From the NCBI GenBank assembly GCA_036502925.1, contig DASXXS010000140.1, forward strand, positions 1 to 13,628: a stretch of 13,628 bases of DNA. Reading direction: 5' to 3'. The translations under genes and the position numbers were made by a program. The stretch comes from VAZQ01 sp036502925 (lineage in GTDB: Bacteria > Pseudomonadota > Alphaproteobacteria > Rhizobiales > Xanthobacteraceae). The number at the start of each line of letters is the position of its first letter. Positions within the stretch are counted from its first letter, which is position 1. This document shows positions 1 to 6,619 of this stretch, piece after piece. A model generated the notes under the pieces. That model saw only the letters and a list, made by a program, of their open reading frames with translations, was not told the origin of the DNA and made no database searches.

Positions 1-46
1 ATTTGGTCGGATGATTTGACCGGATGATTTTACCAGATGATTCGAC
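1..46. repeat. 13-bp imperfect tandem repeat, window edge
   Basis: Three consecutive 13-base units are visible at 8-20 (CGGATGATTTGAC), 21-33 (CGGATGATTTTAC) and 34-46 (CAGATGATTCGAC). Bases 1-7 (ATTTGGT) resemble the end of a further copy, so the array probably continues beyond the window. The units differ at one to three bases. No coding frame is convincing here. The stretch from 47 to 156 shows no gene. Confidence 0.6.
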
Positions 47-156
47 GATGGCGGCGCGGTGACAGCTCTGATCCCCGGGCGGTTGCAATAGCACGGAACG
101 GCGCTGCAGGCGATTGACCCGGCAACGTTCCGTCGATCATATCCGCTTTTCCCCCG

Positions 157-279
157 CTAACCAAGGTTACCCACCGCCATCGTCTTGGCGGTCGCTTTGA
201 TGATTTCAACAAATCGACGCATCACCGGCGGCAGCGAGGTTTCCCTCCGATAGATGACGGAGATTGGAAACGGCCACGT
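157..279 (-). pseudogene. LysR-family regulator, C-terminal remnant
   Basis: Reading the minus strand from about 279 to the TAG at 157-159 gives about 40 residues (WPFPISVIYRRE, then TSLPPVMRRFVEIIKATAK). This has the character of the extreme C-terminus of LysR-type regulators: the last beta strand of the effector domain (ISVIYR), then the LPP turn and a final helix (RRFVEII). The DNA-binding domain and most of the effector domain are missing. Upstream sequence on this strand (above about 280) belongs instead to a cupin fragment on the opposite strand. An open frame from 465 exists, but its first ~60 residues are antisense to the cupin and look random. It is a remnant and unlikely to be functional. 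Family assignment rests on pattern recognition of a short tail. Confidence 0.55.
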
Positions 280-543
280 GACGCTACGGAGGTTTATTTC
301 TGCTCTTCCGGCGGCGGCGCGATGCGCACGCCGACGCAGTCGGTCGACATCGTCGCTGGCTCGCGTGTGATACATCCGCCCGGGGAGCTGCACGAATACG
401 CGAACGGCGCTCAGCGCACGCTCCCGTTTCGCGTGCGCTATGGGGCCAATATGCATGCCCGCCACTACGAATGGGGCGGCCAGTCCACATGGAAGCCGTC
501 ACCGCGGGATGCCGAATACTTCCGAAGACATCACCCTTTTTGA
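280..543 (+). pseudogene. Cupin-domain protein, C-terminal fragment
   Basis: The plus-strand frame from about 280 to the TGA at 541-543 carries an exact cupin motif 2, G(X)5PXG(X)2H(X)3N, as GSRVIHPPGELHEYAN. Before it comes the tail of motif 1, E(X)6G, as EVYFCSSG, with the Glu codon at 289. The HxH pair that should lie just before this Glu is absent: the residues there are RPRDAT. The frame stays open further upstream, but that DNA is the antisense of the LysR remnant. The fragment ends with an Arg/Trp/His-rich tail (RHYEWGGQ, DAEYFRRHHPF). The first internal ATG is at 322. With half of the metal site gone, this is most likely a truncated gene. Its original substrate cannot be told. Confidence 0.6.
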
Positions 544-560
544 TCGCGGCCCCGATAAAA

Positions 561-863
561 CTAGACGGAAACCGCTCTGGCGGCCGAAGGTTGTCGCACT
601 TCATCCGCTTCTTCCTCGAAGACACGGCGCAAGGCGGCCATTGCGGCATCAAATTCATCGACCGACGCGTCGCGCGATTCGTGCTTGTTCCCATAGCGGA
701 GCATGAATTCATGCGCGACCTCGTCCGGAAGCTGGGCTCGGGTCAGGCCGTCGTTGTATCTGCGGCGCTCCCACTGGTTTGCAATCACCCGGCGGCGCGC
801 GCCGGCGGGGTCGCAATCGAACAGGTCTGCAATCTCCTCGAACGTCAGCCACAATTGCGGCAT
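561..863 (-). CDS. Small conserved-looking protein with helix-turn-helix-like N-terminus
   Basis: This is a 100-residue protein. The start at 863 is supported by a strong Shine-Dalgarno sequence (AGGGAGGAGG on the minus strand, 878-869) five bases before the ATG. Residues 6-30 (LTFEEIADLFDCDPAGARRRV) look like a helix-turn-helix of the 'is the condition met' type, followed by a basic/aromatic stretch (NQWERRRYNDG). Residues 45-57 (LPDEVAHEFMLRY) and 69-88 form amphipathic helices. I do not recognise a named family. It could be a small DNA-binding or adaptor protein. It has no signal peptide or membrane segment. It stands alone, downstream of a 246-base gap and next to the decayed LysR/cupin region, so its role cannot be inferred from neighbours. 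Confidence 0.75.
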   Translation of the reverse strand: MPQLWLTFEEIADLFDCDPAGARRRVIANQWERRRYNDGLTRAQLPDEVAHEFMLRYGNKHESRDASVDEFDAAMAALRRVFEEEADEVRQPSAARAVSV

Positions 864-1109
864 GGATGCCTCCTCCCTGGTTAGGCTGAGACAATGCCCG
901 TCAGCTCGTTAACGGCCGCTGGCTCGCGCGGGCGATTTTGTTGCATGGTAAGCATATGGTTCAAGGCTCGGGGAGGCCGCCCCGATGCGGTGCCGGCAAA
1001 CGCGCGAATTCCGGCGGGCCTTGGCGGTGAGCGCAGTGGTGCGACCGAAACTTGCATTTTAGCGGCGCACATTACGTCAACTTAACATGTTCGTGGTCTA
1101 TTCCGTCGC

Positions 1110-1313
1110 ATGGCGGACGTGCATGAGTTTAACAACGACCGAGCTCGCGCCGCGAGCAGCGAGGTCGACATCCTCGGCAAGCTCGATTACTGGCGCGCCG
1201 CGCTGCACGAGCGCGGCCTCCACACCGAAGCCATGGTGATGGGGTGCGCGGCCTCCACAATCAAAATCCTGCGCGGGCAAGTCAGCGAAAAGATGCCAAA
1301 GCGCCGTGCCTAA
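1110..1313 (+). CDS. Hypothetical 67-residue protein
   Basis: The 67-residue frame starts with ATG at 1110 and ends with TAA at 1311-1313. Its composition is protein-like: an acidic, polar N-terminus (MADVHEFNNDRARAASSEVD), a helix with ILGKLDYWRAALHERG around residues 21-36, and a basic C-terminus (SEKMPKRRA). There is one Cys near residue 47. No Shine-Dalgarno sequence stands out before the ATG, and an in-frame GTG lies at 1119. The gene is followed by a strong hairpin (1320-1358) and a terminator-like hairpin (1364-1390), which fits a real transcription unit convergent with galU. I do not recognise a family. It is soluble by appearance. Confidence 0.5.
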   Translation: MADVHEFNNDRARAASSEVDILGKLDYWRAALHERGLHTEAMVMGCAASTIKILRGQVSEKMPKRRA

Positions 1314-1319
1314 TTTTTA

Positions 1320-1358
1320 GTTTCGCCGACGGCTGCCCATGGGCGGCCGGTGCGAAAC
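1320..1358. repeat. Long imperfect inverted repeat between convergent genes
   Basis: Outer arms GTTTCGC (1320-1326) and GCGAAAC (1352-1358) are exact complements. Inside them, CGGCTGCCCAT and GGGCGGCCG pair with one G-U around the perfect core GCCCATGGGC (1335-1344). One bulge and a short mismatch separate the two stems. No T-run follows on either strand, so it is not a typical intrinsic terminator. It could fold in both transcripts or act as a DNA site. Confidence 0.6.
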
Positions 1359-1363
1359 GCCAA

Positions 1364-1390
1364 GGCGCGAGGCCCGCGCGCCGACTTTTC
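1364..1390 (+). terminator. Possible intrinsic terminator after the 67-residue gene
   Basis: GGCGCG (1364-1369) and CGCGCC (1377-1382) form a perfect 6-bp GC stem with a 7-base loop, followed by GACTTTTC. The T-run is only four bases and is offset by three, so the call is tentative. Its position, directly after the plus-strand small gene and next to the galU stop, suits a terminator. Confidence 0.4.
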
Positions 1391-2281
1391 TCAAATCGTT
1401 CGATTGCCGTCCAGGATGCGGATGAGCTCCGCCCGCACGGCGCCCGCCATGTCCTCCCGGGCGAGCGCATAAGCCACATTGGCGGCCAGAAAGCCGACCT
1501 TGGAGCCGCAATCGAAGCTCAAGCCCTCGAATTTCAGGCCGTAGAACGCCTGCCGGGAGGCCAGCTCGATCATCGCGTCAGTGAGCTGGATCTCACCGCC
1601 GGCGCCGCGCCTCTGCGCCGCCAACAGGCCGAAAATCTCGGGCTGCAGCACGTAACGTCCGGTGATGGTGAGGTTCGAGGGCGCCTCGGCGCGGGTCGGC
1701 TTCTCCACCATCCGGGTGATCGAGAACAGCTTGCCTTGTGGCTCGCCCACGCCGACCACGCCGTACATATGGATGCGGTCCGCCGGCGTCTCCTCGACGG
1801 CGATCAGGTTGGCGTCATGGTCGATCGCGCGCGCCGCATCGATCATCTGGGCGAGGCAACCGCGCGGATGCTGCACCAGCACGTCCGGCAACAGCAGCGC
1901 GAACGGCTCGTTGCCGATGAGCTCGCGCGCGCACCACACCGCGTGTCCCAGTCCCAGCGGCTCCTGCTGGCGCGTGAAGCTGGTGGTGCCCGGCGCCGGC
2001 AGGTCCTGTGCCAGCGCCTTGAGCTCGTCGTGCTTTTGGCGCTCGCGCAACGTCATTTCCAGCTCGAACTGGCGATCGAAATGGTCCTCGATGACGCTCT
2101 TGTTGCGCCCGGTGACGAAGATGAAATGCTCGATGCCGGCTTGCCGGGCCTCGTCGACCACATGCTGGATCAGCGGCCGGTCGACGACCGGCAGCATTTC
2201 CTTGGGCATGGCCTTGGTGGCGGGCAGGAAGCGGGTGCCGAGCCCGGCGACCGGGAAGATGGCTTTGCGGATCGGTTTCAT
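1391..2281 (-). CDS. galU: UTP--glucose-1-phosphate uridylyltransferase
   Basis: The 296-residue protein makes UDP-glucose from UTP and glucose-1-phosphate in the cytoplasm, feeding LPS, exopolysaccharide and cyclic glucan synthesis. The whole GalU signature set is present: the nucleotide loop GLGTRFLPATKAMPKEML (residues 13-30), QQEPLGLGHA (105-114), the metal Asp in LPDV (Asp133), VEKP (192-195), GEIQLTDA (229-236) and the C-terminal DCGSKVGFL (258-265). Length is normal for the family. The ATG at 2279-2281 matches the usual MKPIRKAIFPVAG beginning, though no good Shine-Dalgarno sequence precedes it. It is transcribed divergently from the lytic transglycosylase across a 247-base gap and is convergent with the small gene at 1110-1313. 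The polysaccharide-related genes downstream in the window could draw on its product, but this link is inference. Confidence 0.97.
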   Translation of the reverse strand: MKPIRKAIFPVAGLGTRFLPATKAMPKEMLPVVDRPLIQHVVDEARQAGIEHFIFVTGRNKSVIEDHFDRQFELEMTLRERQKHDELKALAQDLPAPGTTSFTRQQEPLGLGHAVWCARELIGNEPFALLLPDVLVQHPRGCLAQMIDAARAIDHDANLIAVEETPADRIHMYGVVGVGEPQGKLFSITRMVEKPTRAEAPSNLTITGRYVLQPEIFGLLAAQRRGAGGEIQLTDAMIELASRQAFYGLKFEGLSFDCGSKVGFLAANVAYALAREDMAGAVRAELIRILDGNRTI

Positions 2282-2528
2282 GATTTGGACGCGGTAACCG
2301 GGCGGGCTCGAGGACGGGGCCTGAGGGCAGGATACCGCCTTTAAAATCTATTAAGGGTCTGGCGACCATATATTTCCCGTCGGAAAAAGCGAGGCGCAAT
2401 CGGAGGTACGCCGGCGGCCTTTTGGCGGGAAAGCATCCACGCTGGCGGCGCGCAATTCCCGATCGGGTTGCATGTTCCGGCGCAAACCGGCATCCCGGTG
2501 GCCGGCAACGGTTTCGAAGGCAGGCGAC
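2282..2528. promoter_or_regulatory. Divergent intergenic region between galU and mltB-type gene
   Basis: This 247-base gap between two divergent genes must carry both promoters. The AT-richest part is 2339-2390 (TTTAAAATCTATTAAGG, then CCATATATTTCCC), which is the likely core. I could not find a -35/-10 pair with good spacing on either strand, so no individual promoter is called. Upstream in-frame ATG at 2472 extends the transglycosylase frame but has no signal-peptide logic. Confidence 0.35.
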
Positions 2529-3920
2529 ATGAAGAAATTGTTCCGCTCCATGGCTCTGCCGGCCGCCACGGTGGCGATCGCCCTCGCCATGACTGGGCAG
2601 GTTCCGGCGGGTCAAGCGCTGGCGCAGGCCGCCGAGGGCGGCTGGTTTCCGTTCAAGATTCCGGGCCTGACCACCGGCTCGGTCACCCCGGCGGCTCCCC
2701 TGCCGGCGCCGGCGACGCCGGGCACTCCGGAATGGAGCGGGGAATCGGGCGCCTCCGGGCATCCGCTCATGACCGCCGAGGCGATACGGGCGGCGGCGGC
2801 GAATTTCCACGTCTGCCTCGAAGGGCTGTGGCCCGAGGCGGCGCGGCGCGGGGTACCGCGAGCGCTGTTCGAGGCCCAGACCGCTGCGCTGACGCCCGAC
2901 CTGCGGATCATGGATCTGCTCGACGCCCAGCCGGAATTCACCAAGGCGATCTGGGACTATCTGGATCTGCTGGTGAGCGAGGATCGCATCCAGAACGGCC
3001 GCGCCATCCTGGCGAGCCACCGGCCGGTCTTCGACGCGGTCGAGAAGGCCTATGGGGTCGATCGCCACGTCATCACCGCGATTTGGGGTGTCGAATCCAA
3101 TTACGGCACTCAAATCGGCCAGCGTCCGGTGGTCCGCTCGACCGCGACGCTCGCCTGCATCGGCCGCCGGCAGGACTATTTCCGCGAGGAATTCCTGTCC
3201 GCGCTCGAAATCCTCGCCCATGGCGACCTCGCGGCGGCGCAGCTCCAGGGCTCGTGGGCGGGCGCGTTCGGGCCGACCCAGTTCATGCCCACGAGCTTCA
3301 AGAAATACGCGGTGGATTTCGACGGCGACGGCCGCCGCGACGTGGTCGATTCGATCCCGGATCTGATCGCCTCGACCGCCAATAACTTGAAGAAGGACGG
3401 CTGGGCGAGCGGCCAGACCTGGGGCTACGAAGTGGTGGTGCCGGCGCACTTCAACTTCATGCTGGCCGATCGCGCGCGGATCATGACCATGCAGGAATGG
3501 ATGCGCGCCGGCCTCAGCCGCCCCGGCGGCAAGGCGTTCCCGCGCCCGGACGATCGCGCCTATCTGCTGGTGCCGGCGGGCGCACAGGGTCCGGGCTTCC
3601 TGATGCTGCAGAATTTCCGGGTGATCATGAAATACAACCCGTCCGAGGCCTATGCGCTGGCGATCGGATATCTGGCCGACCGGCTGCGCGGGGGCGAGCC
3701 GTTCGCGCAGCCATGGCCGCGCTACGAGCGCGTGCTGACGCGCGACGAACGCCTTGAATTGCAGCAGCTCCTGGCCAATCACGGCTTCGATACCGGCACT
3801 CCGGACGGTCAGCTCGGAGGCCGCACCCGTGCCGCATTGCGCCAGTTCCAGGCCCAGATCGGCCTGGTGCCCGATGGTTTCGCCTCGGCCGCGATCCTGG
3901 AGCGGCTGCGCGCTCCCTGA
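2529..3920 (+). CDS. Secreted lytic murein transglycosylase, MltB type, with peptidoglycan-binding domain
   Basis: The 463-residue protein is predicted to cleave the MurNAc-GlcNAc bond in periplasmic peptidoglycan, leaving 1,6-anhydroMurNAc ends. I start it at the ATG at 2529 because this yields a clean signal peptide: MKKLFRS, then a hydrophobic core to about residue 28, with AQA before the mature end. The frame is open from ATG 2472, which would bury this signal. A Pro/Ala/Thr-rich linker precedes the catalytic domain at about residues 75-380. The catalytic Glu is Glu189 in IWGVESNYG, and the family block GAFGPTQFMPTSF follows, then DFDGDGRRDV. Residues ~403-460 form a PG_binding_1 domain (LQQLLANHGFDTGTPDG, RTRAALRQFQ). 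This architecture is common in Rhizobiales. It has no lipobox, so unlike E. coli MltB it is probably soluble in the periplasm. Confidence 0.93.
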   Translation: MKKLFRSMALPAATVAIALAMTGQVPAGQALAQAAEGGWFPFKIPGLTTGSVTPAAPLPAPATPGTPEWSGESGASGHPLMTAEAIRAAAANFHVCLEGLWPEAARRGVPRALFEAQTAALTPDLRIMDLLDAQPEFTKAIWDYLDLLVSEDRIQNGRAILASHRPVFDAVEKAYGVDRHVITAIWGVESNYGTQIGQRPVVRSTATLACIGRRQDYFREEFLSALEILAHGDLAAAQLQGSWAGAFGPTQFMPTSFKKYAVDFDGDGRRDVVDSIPDLIASTANNLKKDGWASGQTWGYEVVVPAHFNFMLADRARIMTMQEWMRAGLSRPGGKAFPRPDDRAYLLVPAGAQGPGFLMLQNFRVIMKYNPSEAYALAIGYLADRLRGGEPFAQPWPRYERVLTRDERLELQQLLANHGFDTGTPDGQLGGRTRAALRQFQAQIGLVPDGFASAAILERLRAP

Positions 3921-3949
3921 ACGCCTCGGTTTCGGCTAAGGGAGCCGGC

Positions 3950-3970
3950 GCCCCGCCACCCCCCCGGGGC
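3950..3970 (+). other. GC hairpin downstream of the transglycosylase gene
   Basis: GCCCCG (3950-3955) pairs exactly with CGGGGC (3965-3970) across a 9-base C-rich loop. It lies 30 bases after the transglycosylase stop. The nearest T-run (3987-3991) is about 16 bases further on, so it is at best a weak or factor-dependent terminator. TTGACA at 3981-3986 matches the consensus -35 exactly, but a suitable -10 at 17 bases is missing (TACTAT at 3996 is too close). Confidence 0.35.
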
Positions 3971-4028
3971 CATCCTCAAGTTGACATTTTTGTTGTACTA
4001 TTGCGGGGTGAGGGTGCGCGTGGCGGCA

Positions 4029-5705
4029 ATGGCGCGAACCCCGACAACGATCGACGGCCGGATCATGGGTTTGCAGATCATGGGCTTGCAGATCATGGGC
4101 TTGCAGAACAAATCAGGACGCCGCGGCATCGCCGCCGTTCTGCTGGGCGCAGTCGTTGTGGCGGTTGGCCTGACGATCGCGCTGCTGTCACCGGCCCAGG
4201 CGCAGTTCTGGTCTCCCTATGGTCCACCGCGCCGGCCGCCGGCTCCGATCCAGCAGCCGCAGCAGCAGTACAATCCGTTCGGCGGCTTCTTCGGCCCGCA
4301 AGAGGTTCCACGGCCGGCCGCGCCCCCGGACAATTCCCATGCCCCGTCGCCGCAGCAGCGCAAGGCCGATGTGGCGCCCACCACCTCCGTCGTGGTCATG
4401 GGCGATGCGATGGCCGACTGGCTCGCCTATGGGCTGGAAGACGCCTATTCGGAGAACCCGGAGATTGCCGTCATCCGCAAGCACCGCACCGCTTCCGGCC
4501 TGATCCGCTACGATTCCCGCCGTGATGTGGACTGGGCGCAAACCGCGCGCGAGATCATCGCAGCCGAGAAGCCGAAATTCATCGTGATGATGATCGGTAT
4601 CAACGATCACCAGGCCATTCGCGAGCGCGTTCCGGCGCCCCGTGCCGGCGGCAAGCCGGGAGCCGCGCCCGCGCCGCAACCCGCGGCGGGCCAGACCGCG
4701 GAGGCTGCGCCTGCGCCGAGCGAAGATGTGCCGGATGCGGAAAGTCCGGATCAAGCTCCGCTCGCCGCAGAATCAGGCCGCAATAGCAGCCCCACCGGCC
4801 CGTTCGAATTCCATACCGACCAGTGGGAGGCCGCCTATATCAAGCGGATCGATGCGACGATCGCCGCCTTGAAGAGCGGCGGCGTGCCGGTCTTCTGGGT
4901 TGGCCTGCCGGCGCAGCGCGGCCCCAAGGCGACTTCGGATGCCTCCTACCTCAACGAGCTCTATCGGGGCCGCGCCGAGAAGGCGGGTATCGTCTATGTC
5001 GATGTCTGGGACGGCTTTGTCGACGAGCAGGGCCGGTACGCTCCGCAAGGGCCGGATTTCGAGGGCCAGATCCGCCGCTTGCGCAGCGCCGACGGCATCT
5101 ATTTCACCAAGGCCGGCGCCCGCAAGCTCGCTCACTATGTGGAGCGCGAGATCGATCGCAGCGTGGCCAATCGCGCCATTCCGGTGGCGCTGCCCTCGAG
5201 CATCGAGCAGGCTCCCGCCGGCGCCAAGCCGGGCGGAGCGTCGGCGCGACCGCTGGTCGGCCCGATCATCCCGCTGACCGTCTCGACCACCAGCGGCGCC
5301 GGTAGCGGCGCGGAGGACCTTCTGGGCGGCGCCCGCCCGGCGGCGCGGCCGGTTACCGCTGATCCGTTGGCGACCCGCGTGCTCACCAAGGGAGAGCCGA
5401 TCGCGGCGCCGACAGGCCGGGCCGATGATTTCAACTGGCCGCGCGGAAACGCCGCCACCGTCACCAGCGAGCCCATATCGCCGTCGCCGCCGGCAACCGC
5501 GGGCGCAAATCCTTCGGGCGCGCCCACGCAATCGCGAGCGGGAGCCGGAAAGCAACCGGCACCGGGCGCGGCCACGGCCTATCAGCGGCTCGAGGTGGAG
5601 GGCCAGTCCGACGACAGCAAACCGAAAGTGCCGAAGAAGCCGGCGCCCCCGCGGCAGCCGCAGCCGGTCAGCCCGTTCGCCACGATACCGAACATCTTCC
5701 GCTAG
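4029..5705 (+). CDS. Secreted DUF459 / SGNH-hydrolase-like protein
   Basis: Starting at the ATG at 4029 gives 558 residues. In-frame alternatives are GTG 4020 (with GAGGG five bases before it) and ATGs at 4065, 4080 and 4095. The N-terminus holds three IMGLQ repeats, then KSGRRG and a hydrophobic core ending in AQAQFW, a signal peptide for export. A Pro/Gln-rich stretch follows. The SGNH-like fold runs from about residue 120 to 375: block I VVMGDAMADWLAYGL, block III MIGINDHQ (Asn192) and block V DGIYFTKAGARKLAHYVE (Asp355). The usual block I Ser is Ala127 and the usual block V His is Tyr358, so ordinary esterase activity is doubtful. A low-complexity Ala/Pro insert (about 200-255) splits the domain, and a Pro/Ala-rich tail of about 170 residues follows it. 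Envelope or cell-surface carbohydrate work is suggested by the neighbours. The substrate is unknown. Confidence 0.85.
   Translation: MARTPTTIDGRIMGLQIMGLQIMGLQNKSGRRGIAAVLLGAVVVAVGLTIALLSPAQAQFWSPYGPPRRPPAPIQQPQQQYNPFGGFFGPQEVPRPAAPPDNSHAPSPQQRKADVAPTTSVVVMGDAMADWLAYGLEDAYSENPEIAVIRKHRTASGLIRYDSRRDVDWAQTAREIIAAEKPKFIVMMIGINDHQAIRERVPAPRAGGKPGAAPAPQPAAGQTAEAAPAPSEDVPDAESPDQAPLAAESGRNSSPTGPFEFHTDQWEAAYIKRIDATIAALKSGGVPVFWVGLPAQRGPKATSDASYLNELYRGRAEKAGIVYVDVWDGFVDEQGRYAPQGPDFEGQIRRLRSADGIYFTKAGARKLAHYVEREIDRSVANRAIPVALPSSIEQAPAGAKPGGASARPLVGPIIPLTVSTTSGAGSGAEDLLGGARPAARPVTADPLATRVLTKGEPIAAPTGRADDFNWPRGNAATVTSEPISPSPPATAGANPSGAPTQSRAGAGKQPAPGAATAYQRLEVEGQSDDSKPKVPKKPAPPRQPQPVSPFATIPNIFR
4062..4106 (+). 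repeat. Three 15-bp in-frame tandem repeats at a gene start
   Basis: Units at 4062-4076 (ATCATGGGTTTGCAG), 4077-4091 and 4092-4106 (both ATCATGGGCTTGCAG) differ by one base. Each encodes Ile-Met-Gly-Leu-Gln and each contains an in-frame ATG. They lie just before the positively charged part of the signal peptide of the DUF459 protein. Confidence 0.9.
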
Positions 5706-5721
5706 TAGTTGAGAGCAAATC

Positions 5722-5754
5722 AGCAACGCTTGTCAGCGGCGCGGGCTGGTTGCT
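5722..5754. terminator. Possible bidirectional terminator hairpin between convergent genes
   Basis: AGCAAC (5722-5727) pairs with GTTGCT (5749-5754), and inside it CAGC (5734-5737) pairs with GCTG (5745-5748) around a GGCGCGG loop, with one six-base bulge. It sits in the 47-base gap between the convergent DUF459 and methyltransferase genes and overlaps the methyltransferase stop. No long T-run follows, so the call is positional. Confidence 0.35.
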
Positions 5755-6619
5755 AATTCTCTGGCCGGCGCGGGTGCGCCACATAAAGCACGGAATTCTC
5801 GGCGATGGCGGCGCGACGGAACGCCTCCGCGCCGAAGTGCTCGATCCCCAACTGATCGACCTTCAAGCCGACAGCCGTCAGCCTGTCGATGAAATCCCGC
5901 TTGCCGTATTGGCGGACGTGATCGCCCATCCCGAAATACTTCCAGCGCAGCGCTTGCGTGTTGATGCCCGGATCCTCGTGGGTCTCCTCGACGCCGGTGA
6001 CGAGCGGCACCAGGATGATTGCGAAGCCGTCCGGCTTGAGAACCCGACATATCTCCCGCATCGCCTTGCGGTCGTCAGGAATATGCTCGAGCACGTGCGA
6101 GCACAGCAGAATATCCAGCGAACCCGCGGCGTAGCCGTCCATTGCCGTGAGATCGACCAGCTCGTCGACATTCCTACGGGAGATGTCGGCGCTGCGATAG
6201 GCAAGGAAGGGATAGCGCCTGAGCTTGTGGTTCAGTGCGTCGCCCGGGGCAAATTCGATCAAGTGGTACTTGCGACCACGATCGAAGGTGTGGAACACCT
6301 GCTCAAGATAGAGCGCGGTCAGCCGGTCGCGATCAAAGGCGTCGCATCGCGGGCAGGTGAAGGCCGCCAAATTGAGCGTCTCGAAAGCCGCGGCCGGATG
6401 GATCGGCGCAAATTTCTCGACGTCGCGCCAGTAGGATTTCCACATCGGCCGGAAGGCGCTTAGGCCTACCCCGCAGACCGGGCACTGATACCTGTTACCC
6501 AGATAACGCGGTAGATTGATGGCGCGCTTGATCGCCTTGCCGCGTCGCCGAACGGCGTCGTAGAGGACGCTGTTGCGATACTTGCTATACGCGCGGGTAT
6601 CCTTGAGCGAATCAAACAT
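5753..6619 (-). CDS. Class I SAM-dependent methyltransferase with two CxxC pairs
   Basis: The 288-residue protein has ATG at 6617-6619 with AAGGTGG a few bases upstream on the minus strand, and TAG at 5753-5755. Residues 1-45 are basic. CPVC (46-49) and CPRC (89-92) could hold a zinc ion in a ribbon-like module. The methyltransferase core follows: motif I LIEFAPGDAL (120-129), acidic residue Asp145 in SADIS, DILLCSHVLEHIPDD (169-183) and the late block CRVLKPDGFAIILVP (191-205), typical of Methyltransf_11 proteins. The C-terminal strand (NSVLYVAHPR) closes the fold. The substrate is unknown. The zinc-like pairs plus VLEH core occur in methyltransferases of polysaccharide clusters, and the neighbouring O-antigen ligase-like gene agrees with a sugar or lipid-linked substrate, but this is inference. 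No membrane segment is seen. Confidence 0.85.
   Translation of the reverse strand: MFDSLKDTRAYSKYRNSVLYDAVRRRGKAIKRAINLPRYLGNRYQCPVCGVGLSAFRPMWKSYWRDVEKFAPIHPAAAFETLNLAAFTCPRCDAFDRDRLTALYLEQVFHTFDRGRKYHLIEFAPGDALNHKLRRYPFLAYRSADISRRNVDELVDLTAMDGYAAGSLDILLCSHVLEHIPDDRKAMREICRVLKPDGFAIILVPLVTGVEETHEDPGINTQALRWKYFGMGDHVRQYGKRDFIDRLTAVGLKVDQLGIEHFGAEAFRRAAIAENSVLYVAHPRRPEN

Noticed and set aside
93..133. Inverted repeat ACGGAACG (93-100) / CGTTCCGT (126-133)
   Set aside because: Perfect 8-bp arms, but a 25-base loop, no T-run and no nearby intact gene; could easily be chance.
968..985. Hairpin TCGGGG / CCCCGA as terminator
   Set aside because: Six-bp stem without T-run and not at the 3' end of any supported gene.
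1244..2344. Long plus-strand frame opposite galU
   Set aside because: Antisense shadow of galU in GC-rich DNA; composition rich in Arg/His/Gly/Leu with no domain.
1815..3782. 655-codon minus-strand frame across galU and the transglycosylase gene
   Set aside because: Overlaps two certain genes, crosses their promoter region and has low-complexity Arg/Ala/Gly composition.
3981..4028. TTG start at 3981 for the DUF459 protein
   Set aside because: TTGACA there looks like a -35 element; no ribosome binding site, and later starts give a normal signal peptide.
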